64,000 nucleotides of DNA. It comes from Pseudomonadota bacterium. Lineage in GTDB: Bacteria > Pseudomonadota > Alphaproteobacteria > Sphingomonadales > Sphingomonadaceae. A program made the position numbers and the translations under genes. The notes beneath the pieces were generated by a model. The model made no database searches. It saw only the letters and a program-made list of their open reading frames with translations, and had not been told where the DNA came from. Every line of letters begins with the position of its first letter. The first letter of the stretch is position 1. Below are positions 35,448 through 42,279 of the stretch, piece after piece. The DNA is taken from assembly GCA_023391375.1 (NCBI GenBank), contig JAEWBB010000001.1:62001-126000 (forward strand). Reading direction: 5' to 3'.

Positions 35448-36713
35448 ATGAACAAGGAAACGCCCCTGCGCGCCAACCGGCCCGCGCTTTCCCTCCATGT
35501 CCCCGAGCCGCCGTTCCGGCCGGGCGACACCCCCGATTTCTCGTCGATCAGCGTGCCCGCAGCGGGCGAGGCGCCGCGTCCCGACGTGACCGCCCCCGCG
35601 ATCGAGACTCATGGCCTTGCCCGCCACCTCGTCCGCGTTCTGGATGACAATGGCCAGGCGGTTGGCCCGTGGGACCCGAAGCTCGACGCCGACACGCTGC
35701 GTAAGATGCTGAAGGACATGAAGACCGTCCGCGTCTTCGACGACCGCATGTATCGCGCCCAACGGCAGGGCAAGACCAGCTTCTACATGAAGTGCACCGG
35801 CGAGGAGGCGATCGCCGTTGCCGCCGCGGCCGCGACCGACGCCGACGACATCCACTTCCCGACCTATCGCCAGCAAGGCCTGCTCGTCAGCCGCGGCTAT
35901 CCGTTGGTGAAGATGATGAACCAGATCTATTCGAACGCCGGCGACCATATGAAGGGCCGCCAGCTGCCGATCATGTATTCGGACAAGGAAAAGGGCTTCT
36001 TCTCCATCTCCGGCAACCTCGGTACGCAATATCCGCAGGCCGTCGGCTGGGCCATGGCATCGGCGATCAAGGGCGACAGCCGGATCGCGATGGGCTGGAT
36101 CGGCGACGGCGCAACGGCGGAAGGCGACTTCCACTCGGCGCTGACCTTCGCCGCGGTCTACCAGGCGCCGGTGATCCTCGCCGTGGTCAACAACCAGTGG
36201 GCGATTTCGAGTTTCTCCGGCATCGCGGGCGGTGAGCGCGCGACCTTCGCCCAGCGCGGTGTCGGCTACGGCATCGCCACGCTGCGGGTCGACGGCAACG
36301 ACGCATTGGCGGTCTATGCGGCGGTCAAGTGGTCGGCCGAGCGTGCGCGCTCCAACGGCGGGCCGACGATGGTGGAGTTCTTCTCCTACCGCGCCGAGGG
36401 CCATTCGACCTCGGACGATCCGACCGGTTACCGGGCCAAGGGCGAGGCGGAAGAATGGCCGCTGGGCGATCCGATCGCGCGGCTGAAGGCGCACCTCGTG
36501 TCGCTCGGCGAGTGGGATGACGAACGCGACGCCGCGCTTGATGAAGAAATCAACGCCACCGTCCGCGCCGCGCAAAAGGAATCGGAAAAGCTCGGCGTGC
36601 TTCCCGACCAGGGCAACGAGAATATCGAGAGCATGTTCGAGGACGTCTATGCCGACATGCCGTGGCACATCCGCGAACAGCGCGACGAAGTCCTCGAGGA
36701 GGCGAAGCGCTGA
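35448..36713 (+). CDS. bkdA1: Branched-chain 2-oxoacid dehydrogenase E1 alpha subunit
   Basis: Thiamine-diphosphate-dependent E1 alpha of 421 residues, which decarboxylates 2-oxoacids from valine, leucine and isoleucine. The cofactor motif GDGATAEGDFHSALTFA with NNQWAIS follows at about residues 219-250, and the phosphorylation-loop-like SYRAEGHSTSDDPTGYR lies at about 308-324. A proline-rich N-terminal extension (about 1-60) resembles bacterial BkdA1. The stop overlaps the E1 beta start. The first gene of a three-gene operon. Confidence 0.94.
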   Translation: MNKETPLRANRPALSLHVPEPPFRPGDTPDFSSISVPAAGEAPRPDVTAPAIETHGLARHLVRVLDDNGQAVGPWDPKLDADTLRKMLKDMKTVRVFDDRMYRAQRQGKTSFYMKCTGEEAIAVAAAAATDADDIHFPTYRQQGLLVSRGYPLVKMMNQIYSNAGDHMKGRQLPIMYSDKEKGFFSISGNLGTQYPQAVGWAMASAIKGDSRIAMGWIGDGATAEGDFHSALTFAAVYQAPVILAVVNNQWAISSFSGIAGGERATFAQRGVGYGIATLRVDGNDALAVYAAVKWSAERARSNGGPTMVEFFSYRAEGHSTSDDPTGYRAKGEAEEWPLGDPIARLKAHLVSLGEWDDERDAALDEEINATVRAAQKESEKLGVLPDQGNENIESMFEDVYADMPWHIREQRDEVLEEAKR

Positions 36714-37729
36714 TGGCCACGCGTAACATGATCGAGGCGATCAACGACGCCCACCGCGTGATGATGGCCAAGGACGACAATATCGTCGTTTTCGGGGAGG
36801 ACGTCGGCTATTTCGGCGGCGTGTTCCGTGCCACCGCCGGCCTGCAAAAGGAATTCGGCAAGAACCGGACGTTCGACGCCCCGATTTCGGAAGGCGGCAT
36901 CGTCGGCACCGCGGTCGGCATGGCTGCCTATGGCCTCAAACCGGTGATCGAGATCCAGTTCGCCGACTATATCTACCCGGGCTACGACCAGATCGTCAGC
37001 GAAGTCGCCAAGATGCGTTATCGCACCGCCGGCGAATGGACGATGCCGATGGTCATTCGCAGCCCTTACGGCGGCGGCATTTTCGGCGGCCAGACGCACA
37101 GCCAGTCGCCCGAGGCGCTGTTCACCCACATCGCCGGGATCAAGACGGTCATCCCGTCGAACCCCTACGACGCCAAGGGCCTGCTGATCGCCGCGATCGA
37201 GGATCCGGATCCGGTCGTCTTCTTCGAGCCGAAGCGCATCTACAATGGCACCTTCGACGGTCATCACGACCGGCCGGTGACGCCGTGGAGCAAGGCGGGC
37301 GAGACCGCCGAGGTGCCCGACGGTCACTACACCGTGCCACTCGGCAAAGCCGCTGTCGTTCGCGAGGGCGAAGCGCTGACCGTGCTGGCCTATGGCACGA
37401 TGGTCCACGTCGCCCGCGCCGCGGTCGAGGAAAATGGCGTCGACGCCGAGGTCATCGACCTCAGGACCCTGCTCCCGCTCGACATCGAGACGATCGAGGC
37501 GTCGGTGAAGAAGACCGGCCGCTGCCTCGTCGTCCAGGAGGCGCCCCGCACCTGCGGCTATGGCGCAGAGCTCGCCGCGCTGGTGCAGGAGCGCTGCTTC
37601 TATCACCTCGAAGCGCCGGTCGTGCGCGTGGCCGGCCCCGACACCCCTTACCCCCACGCCTACGAATGGGCGTACTTCCCGGGCCCGAAGCGGCTCGCGG
37701 CTGCATTGAAGAAAGTGATGGCTGACTAA
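36713..37729 (+). CDS. bkdA2: Branched-chain 2-oxoacid dehydrogenase E1 beta subunit
   Basis: E1 beta of 338 residues, forming an alpha2beta2 tetramer with the product of the gene before. The N terminus NMIEAINDAHRVMMAKDDN is typical, FGEDVGYFGGVFRATAGL holds the glutamate that activates thiamine diphosphate, and RSPYGGGIFGGQTHSQSPEA and VIPSNPYDAKGLLIAAI are family blocks. It overlaps both neighbours by single bases, giving tight translational coupling. Confidence 0.95.
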   Translation: MATRNMIEAINDAHRVMMAKDDNIVVFGEDVGYFGGVFRATAGLQKEFGKNRTFDAPISEGGIVGTAVGMAAYGLKPVIEIQFADYIYPGYDQIVSEVAKMRYRTAGEWTMPMVIRSPYGGGIFGGQTHSQSPEALFTHIAGIKTVIPSNPYDAKGLLIAAIEDPDPVVFFEPKRIYNGTFDGHHDRPVTPWSKAGETAEVPDGHYTVPLGKAAVVREGEALTVLAYGTMVHVARAAVEENGVDAEVIDLRTLLPLDIETIEASVKKTGRCLVVQEAPRTCGYGAELAALVQERCFYHLEAPVVRVAGPDTPYPHAYEWAYFPGPKRLAAALKKVMAD

Positions 37730-39021
37730 TGGGCACCTTCAACTTCAAGCTCCCGGACATCGGCGAAGGCATTGCCGAGGCCGAGATCGTCGCCTGGCAC
37801 GTCAAGGTCGGCGATACGGTCAGCGAGGACCAGCAGCTGGCCGACATGATGACCGACAAGGCGACGGTCGAGATGGAAAGCCCGGTCGCCGGCAAGGTGA
37901 CCAAGCTGGCCGGCGAAGTCGGCGACATGATCGCGATCGGTAGCGTGCTGGTCGAGATCGAGACCGAGGGCGACGCGCCTGCCGCGAAGGAAGAGGCGCC
38001 TGCCGCCGCTGCCAGCGCGCATGACGAGCAACCGCTGGCCGACGGCCTCGCCGAGCCGACCGAGGAGCAAGCGCACGAATTGCCGGTCACCGCAACGGCC
38101 ACCGAGGCGCCCAAGCCGGCGCCCGCGCCGAAGAAGGAAGAGGCCCCCGCCCCGGCCGCGAGCCATGCCAAGGTGCTGGCCAGCCCGGCTGTCCGCCAGC
38201 GCGCCCGCGACCTCGGCATCGACCTCGGCGCGGTGAAAACGACGGCCGACCGCGTCCGCCACGCCGACCTTGACGCCTACCTGCTCTACAACGGCGGCAG
38301 CGTCAGCCACGGCGGCGGCGCCAAGCGGGCCGACGAAACGGTCAAGGTCGTCGGCCTTCGCCGCAAGATCGCGGAGAATATGCAGGAGGCCAAGCGCCGC
38401 ATCCCGCACTTCACGCTGGTCGAGGAATTCGACGTCACCGACCTCGAAGACACGCGCGCGATGATGAATCGGGACCGCGGCGACAATCCGAAGCTGACGG
38501 TGCTGCCGTTCCTGATCACCGCCATGGCGCGCGCGGTCGCGGAATGGCCGATGCTCAATGCCACCTTCGACGACGACAACATGGTCCTCACCCGCCACGG
38601 CGCGATGGATCTCGGCATGGCGACGCAGACCGACGGCGGCCTGATGGTCCCGGTGATCCGCGATGCCGGCACGAAATCGGTGTGGACCCTCGCCCGCGAG
38701 ATCAAGCGCCTCGCCGATGCCGCGCGCAGCGGCAAGGCGACCCGCGACGAGCTGATGGGCTCGACCATCACCCTGTCGAGCCTCGGCCCGATGGGCGGCG
38801 TCACCTCGACACCGGTCATCAACCGCCCCGAAGTCGCGATCATCGCGGTCAACAAGGTGCGCGAGATGCCGGTGATCGTCGATGGCGAGCTTGAAGCGCG
38901 CAAGCTGATGAACCTGTCGCTGTCGTGCGACCACCGCGTGGTCGACGGCTGGGACGCGGCCAGCTTCCTGCAGACGATGAAGGCCTACATCGAAAACCCG
39001 ATCCGCCTGCTGAGCGCCTGA
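37729..39021 (+). CDS. bkdB: Branched-chain 2-oxoacid dehydrogenase E2 (dihydrolipoyl acyltransferase)
   Basis: E2 core enzyme of 430 residues. Domains in order: lipoyl domain with the lipoylated lysine K44 in MTDKATVEME, an alanine- and proline-rich linker (about 82-145), the peripheral subunit-binding domain (LASPAVRQRARDLGIDL), and the catalytic trimer-forming domain ending in the active-site SCDHRVVDGWDAA. There is one lipoyl domain. No E3 (lipoamide dehydrogenase) gene follows, so E3 must be shared from another locus. Confidence 0.95.
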   Translation: MGTFNFKLPDIGEGIAEAEIVAWHVKVGDTVSEDQQLADMMTDKATVEMESPVAGKVTKLAGEVGDMIAIGSVLVEIETEGDAPAAKEEAPAAAASAHDEQPLADGLAEPTEEQAHELPVTATATEAPKPAPAPKKEEAPAPAASHAKVLASPAVRQRARDLGIDLGAVKTTADRVRHADLDAYLLYNGGSVSHGGGAKRADETVKVVGLRRKIAENMQEAKRRIPHFTLVEEFDVTDLEDTRAMMNRDRGDNPKLTVLPFLITAMARAVAEWPMLNATFDDDNMVLTRHGAMDLGMATQTDGGLMVPVIRDAGTKSVWTLAREIKRLADAARSGKATRDELMGSTITLSSLGPMGGVTSTPVINRPEVAIIAVNKVREMPVIVDGELEARKLMNLSLSCDHRVVDGWDAASFLQTMKAYIENPIRLLSA

Positions 39022-39025
39022 CGCG

Positions 39026-39454
39026 ATGACCGCGCGCCGCGACCAGGTCGAGGTTCCGGCGCGCATCATCATCCGCAACCCCGTCCCGGGCGTTGCGCAC
39101 AGCCTGCAATCGAAGGACAACACGCCGCTCGATCCGAAGACATCGGCAAACGGCGAACCATTGTCGTTCGACTTTCCGCTTCGCATCGGCCCCGGCCCCA
39201 AATTCTACGGCGAGCAGGTGCGCCCGGAAGGAAAGGAGCGCCGTTTCGTTTACGTCCGCGTCGGCCAGTCCGCCGGCCAGCACGGCAGCGAATGGAACCG
39301 GCGGATGAAGATCGACATCCACGACACGCCGCAGTCGCTCCTCGACCGCGCGATGGCGGGCGAAGGCGTGCTCACCTTCACCGTTGACGGCACGGCCAAG
39401 GACGGAACACCCGCCTGCGCCACCATCAGGCCGGTCGAAAAGACGATCGGCTAA
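39026..39454 (+). CDS. DUF5990 family protein
   Basis: A soluble protein of 142 residues that I place in DUF5990 by VPARIIIRNPVPGVAHSLQ near the start and FYGEQVRPEGKERRFVYVRVGQ followed by WNRRMKIDI. The function is unknown. It starts four bases after the E2 stop and could be carried on the bkd transcript, although a link to branched-chain catabolism is not implied by the sequence. It is convergent with the next gene. Confidence 0.75.
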   Translation: MTARRDQVEVPARIIIRNPVPGVAHSLQSKDNTPLDPKTSANGEPLSFDFPLRIGPGPKFYGEQVRPEGKERRFVYVRVGQSAGQHGSEWNRRMKIDIHDTPQSLLDRAMAGEGVLTFTVDGTAKDGTPACATIRPVEKTIG

Positions 39455-39457
39455 GGC

Positions 39458-39700
39458 CTATTTCTTCCCGATCTCGCGCCAGCTCCCTTCGCTGACCTCG
39501 ACGTCATACTTCTTCGCCGCGGCCTTGATCCGCTTCCACGCCGCGTCGCGGTCGGCGTCGCTGACGCCCTCGACCTGGTTGAAGCGGCTGATCGCGTTGC
39601 GGACGTGGCTCGCGTCCTCCAGCGGCTCCTTGCGCTGGTCGGGAAAGGCGAACTGGCTGTCCTTGAGGTGATCGCGCTTGTCGGCGGTGAGTTCGGTCAT
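39458..39700 (-). CDS. Small DUF6582-like protein
   Basis: A hydrophilic protein of 80 residues: LTADKRDHLKDSQFAFPDQR, then HVRNAISRFNQVEGVSDADR and a C-terminal WKRIKAAAKKYDVEV helix. This pattern is found in small DUF6582-type proteins, often annotated from phage or genomic contexts, with unknown role. AAGGAGG stands just before ATG 39700, which decides the start over an earlier codon at 39724. Confidence 0.75.
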   Translation of the reverse strand: MTELTADKRDHLKDSQFAFPDQRKEPLEDASHVRNAISRFNQVEGVSDADRDAAWKRIKAAAKKYDVEVSEGSWREIGKK

Positions 39701-39825
39701 TGGAGACCTCCTTTCACCCTGCACAACGCAAGGGCGCGGCCCCCGGATGCTCTCTTGGTCCGAAGGCCGCGCCGGATGACCGCGCGGGAACTAGGGAGGG
39801 GGACGCCCGCGCGGCCCGGTAACCG

Positions 39826-40359
39826 TTAGGCGGCCAGCGCCTCGACTTCGGCCAGCCCGCCGGCGATGCCCTCGTCACGCGCGACGTTGACGCCGTTGGC
39901 GCGGACAAATTCCGGCTCGATGCCGATGAAGTTGAAGAACGGCTTCAAATAGCTTTCGACATGCTCGAACGCGTTGTCCGGGTCGTAATAGCCGCCGCGC
40001 GACACGGCGACGATCACCCGCTTGCCGCCGGCCAGGCCTTCCGGCCCGTTCTCGGTGTAGCGGAAGGTGCGGCCGTTGACGGCGATGCGGTCGATCCACG
40101 CCTTCAATTGGCTCGGCACGCCGAAATTATACATCGGCGCCCCGATCACGACCGTATCGGCATTGAGGAATTCGTCGAGCACATCCTCGTCGCCCGTGCC
40201 GCCCAGCGTCAGGTGCGACAGCGGCGACGCGACCAGGTCGCGCCGGATGAAGCGCGCGTCCGGCTGGGCCGCAAGCAACTGCTCGACGATCTTGCCCGAA
40301 AGCTGGCGCGAGACACTGCCCTCGCCGGTGATGCTGCTGTCGATCTGGAGGATGGTCAT
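39826..40359 (-). CDS. azoR: FMN-dependent NADH-azoreductase
   Basis: Flavodoxin-like oxidoreductase of 177 residues, somewhat shorter than the usual 190-210. Family blocks are ILQIDSSITGEGSVSRQLSG (FMN phosphate site), APMYNFGVPSQLKAWIDRI and VSRGGYYDPDNAFEHVESYL. These enzymes reduce quinones and azo compounds with NAD(P)H. It is divergent from an HxlR-type regulator with a conserved N-terminal cysteine, the arrangement known for quinone-responsive azoR control in Bacillus. Confidence 0.92.
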   Translation of the reverse strand: MTILQIDSSITGEGSVSRQLSGKIVEQLLAAQPDARFIRRDLVASPLSHLTLGGTGDEDVLDEFLNADTVVIGAPMYNFGVPSQLKAWIDRIAVNGRTFRYTENGPEGLAGGKRVIVAVSRGGYYDPDNAFEHVESYLKPFFNFIGIEPEFVRANGVNVARDEGIAGGLAEVEALAA

Positions 40360-40383
40360 GATTTGGTCCTTGGTATTGATTTG

Positions 40384-40400
40384 TTACCGGGACACTGTAA
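40384..40400. promoter_or_regulatory. Candidate HxlR operator (TTAC-N9-GTAA)
   Basis: An inverted repeat TTAC (40384-40387) and GTAA (40397-40400) lies in the short divergent space between azoR and the HxlR gene, overlapping where both promoters must be. HxlR regulators bind dyads of about this size. No other dyad of note is present in the space. Confidence 0.4.
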
Positions 40401-40410
40401 ATGACCACCC

Positions 40411-40854
40411 ATGGACGCCGCACAAGAACGCAAAAATTTGTCACCAAGTCACAGCGATGTGACCGCCCCCACTACGGCCGAGCAGGCCGCGATCCACGGC
40501 CCCGTGTGCCGCTCCGTCGCGCCGGTGCTGAACCGCGTCGGCGACAAGTGGAGCATGCTGATCGTCATGCTGCTTTCCGACGGCCCGAAACGCTTCATGG
40601 AGCTGAAGCGCGCGATCGACGGCATCTCGCAGCGCATGCTGACGCTCAGCTTGCGCAACCTCGAACGCGACGGGCTGGTCAACCGCACCGTCACCCCCAC
40701 CATCCCGCCGCGCGTCGACTACGAACTGACCGAACTCGGCATCTCGCTGCGCGAGCCGGTGCAGGGCCTCGGCGCCTGGGCCGTCGCCCACATCGACTGC
40801 ATCCGCGCCGCGCAGGAACGCTTCGATACCGCCACGGATGGCGCTGACTTGTAG
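40411..40854 (+). CDS. HxlR/DUF24-family redox-responsive regulator
   Basis: Winged-helix regulator of 147 residues. The core has the HxlR motif VAPVLNRVGDKWSMLIVMLL, then RFMELKRAIDGISQRMLTLSLRNLERDGLV and the wing PPRVDYELTELG. Cysteine 33 sits just before the core, at the place of the sensor cysteine in YodB-type regulators, suggesting response to quinones or electrophiles. An extra 25-residue N terminus precedes it. It probably represses the divergent azoreductase. Confidence 0.88.
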   Translation: MDAAQERKNLSPSHSDVTAPTTAEQAAIHGPVCRSVAPVLNRVGDKWSMLIVMLLSDGPKRFMELKRAIDGISQRMLTLSLRNLERDGLVNRTVTPTIPPRVDYELTELGISLREPVQGLGAWAVAHIDCIRAAQERFDTATDGADL

Positions 40855-40882
40855 TCGCAGAGGGCGAGGGCTAGACGGCTGG

Positions 40883-40936
40883 ACGTCCGCTAAGCGCGAG
40901 AGCAGACTGTCCGCTAACGACCCATTGCGGACATTC
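40883..40936. repeat. Palindromic GTCCGC/GCGGAC repeat, copy A
   Basis: Contains ACGTCCGCTAA (40883-40893) and TGTCCGC separated by 12 bases from GCGGACA (40908-40933), with the shared core CGACCCATTGCGGACAT also found in copy B. It lies between the HxlR gene and the first immunity-like gene. Such dispersed palindromes are common in sphingomonad genomes as I recall them. Confidence 0.6.
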
Positions 40937-40959
40937 GAGTAGGGGCTAGAAAAGCAGAT

Positions 40960-41382
40960 ATGCCGCTAGCTGAAACTGACTTTTCGCTGTCGCTCGAAGA
41001 GTTGACCGGCTTGGTCGAGGGTGACCCTGCCGAGGCTCCGACGCCCATGGTCGCGATGATTCAGCGCGCGTGGAGAAAGCCGCTATCGCAGTTGACGTCT
41101 CACGAAATCGGTCGGCTTGTCGTCCAGCTCTACGGATTTCCCTACCTTCTCGATCTTGTCATGCCAAAGCTGGAGCAAGACCCACTTTTCGACGGCGGGT
41201 ATTATCCTGGTGACGTCCTCGCGAACCTCCTGCGAGCCGACGAGGACATTTGGGCTGAGAGGCCCGAATATCGAAAGCAACTCGCCGAGCTTTATACGCG
41301 AGCGCTTGCGCGGCCCTTGGAGGAAAATAACGCGTTTCGCGAAATTCTTGGTCTTCCGACTGGTAACCCGTCAGTGAATTGA
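40960..41382 (+). CDS. Contact-dependent inhibition immunity-like protein (orphan)
   Basis: A soluble protein of 140 residues. SLEELTGLVEGDPAEAPTPM, RKPLSQLTSHEIGRLVVQLYG, PYLLDLVMPKLEQDPLFDGGYYPGDVLANLLR fit the CDI-system immunity family that neutralises CdiA toxins. No CdiA toxin or CdiB secretion gene is nearby, so it is an orphan. Codon use is less GC-rich than the neighbours, suggesting horizontal acquisition. Its stop codon falls inside repeat copy B. A shifted or unrelated toxin target cannot be excluded. Confidence 0.75.
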   Translation: MPLAETDFSLSLEELTGLVEGDPAEAPTPMVAMIQRAWRKPLSQLTSHEIGRLVVQLYGFPYLLDLVMPKLEQDPLFDGGYYPGDVLANLLRADEDIWAERPEYRKQLAELYTRALARPLEENNAFREILGLPTGNPSVN

Positions 41383-41447
41383 CCGCTTTCCACCCTTAGT
41401 CGTCATTCTAGCCCTACGGCAGCTATCGACCCATTGCGGACATAAGG
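41381..41447. repeat. Palindromic GTCCGC/GCGGAC repeat, copy B
   Basis: A 67-base unit starting GACCGCTTTCCACCC and ending CGACCCATTGCGGACAT, with imperfect terminal inverted repeats. It supplies the last base pair of the preceding stop codon. Its ends match copy A (CGACCCATTGCGGACAT) and copy C (CCGCTTTCCACCC), so the three belong to one family. Confidence 0.65.
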
Positions 41448-41468
41448 ATCGTCAGGCAGCTAGCAGCT

Positions 41469-41927
41469 ATGATCGACGATACCTTTTCTGTTCTCATTCC
41501 CGAGCTTCCGAAGTGGAATAACGGCAGGGGCATAGACGCGAGAAGCTGGATAGCCTGCGTGGGCAACTACGAGTTGGCGGCGGGATACAGTCTCATTTTT
41601 TGGCCGCGCATTGTCGAGTTTAGCCGATATATCCTGCGGGAGGGACATTTCTCCGAAGAAACCGTCCGGGAATGGGAGAGAGCCACAAACAACGATCGAC
41701 GAGCCATCGAGGCGGTCATCAACCACATACACCTCATCGACATTCACGGCGATCCCGAGGCAGAACCGACCGAAGCGCAACTCCGCTATTTAGGCCGAGT
41801 TCTGCGAGAGACGATCGGAGCAAAGCTAAAGCAGGACTTCCCGGAGAGGGCGTTTGAGGTCGTGTTCAACGATGAGCCAGACCTCGATCTAATCGACTAT
41901 GAATTGACCTTTTGGCAGATCGACTGA
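41469..41927 (+). CDS. Hypothetical immunity-like protein
   Basis: A soluble protein of 152 residues, relatively AT-rich in codons. Text such as FWPRIVEFSRYILREGHFSE, WERATNNDRRAIEAVINHIH and LIDIHGDPEA recalls small proteins found among polymorphic-toxin immunity genes. It has no signal peptide. It follows copy B of the palindromic repeat and precedes copy C. The likeness to immunity proteins is from memory of this pattern and is moderate; no toxin gene is adjacent. Confidence 0.65.
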   Translation: MIDDTFSVLIPELPKWNNGRGIDARSWIACVGNYELAAGYSLIFWPRIVEFSRYILREGHFSEETVREWERATNNDRRAIEAVINHIHLIDIHGDPEAEPTEAQLRYLGRVLRETIGAKLKQDFPERAFEVVFNDEPDLDLIDYELTFWQID

Positions 41928-42279
41928 CCATCGCAATAGCTTCCCGCTCTTGGTGGCCTTCGTCGCGATGAACGGCTGACACGTAGAACCTCGTCCCGGT
42001 CGGCAGTCGAGGAGAACGCGGTAGAACATCGCAGTCGATCATAACGCAGCGACGTCCGCTTTCCACCCAAAGCGGACATTGGCGATTTTCCTGTCCTACA
42101 GACTGCGCTGTCGGCATGACGGCGATCGTGAAGATCCGGTCGCCATCGCTCACGTTCGGTTCCCGCGCGGGCGGCCGTTTTCGCGCCAAACGGCAAGCGA
42201 CGCATAGTGTAACTTTTGTAACCTTCCGCGCCGACGGCCGGTCTTTGCCCGCGCCCTTCAACCGGCTAGGGCGCTACCC
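41928..42279. other. Gene-free 352-base stretch with palindrome
   Basis: No convincing gene is seen. It holds palindromic repeat copy C at 42054-42077 and, from about 42200, an AT-richer segment (GTGTAACTTTTGTAACC) that may include the promoter of the AceE-like gene. The rest shows no repeat or RNA structure that I can support. Confidence 0.5.
42054..42077. repeat. Palindromic GTCCGC/GCGGAC repeat, copy C
   Basis: A compact, perfect hairpin: GTCCGCTTT, six-base loop CCACCC, AAAGCGGAC. This is the short form of the family seen in copies A and B and lacks their central 40 bases. Confidence 0.75.
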
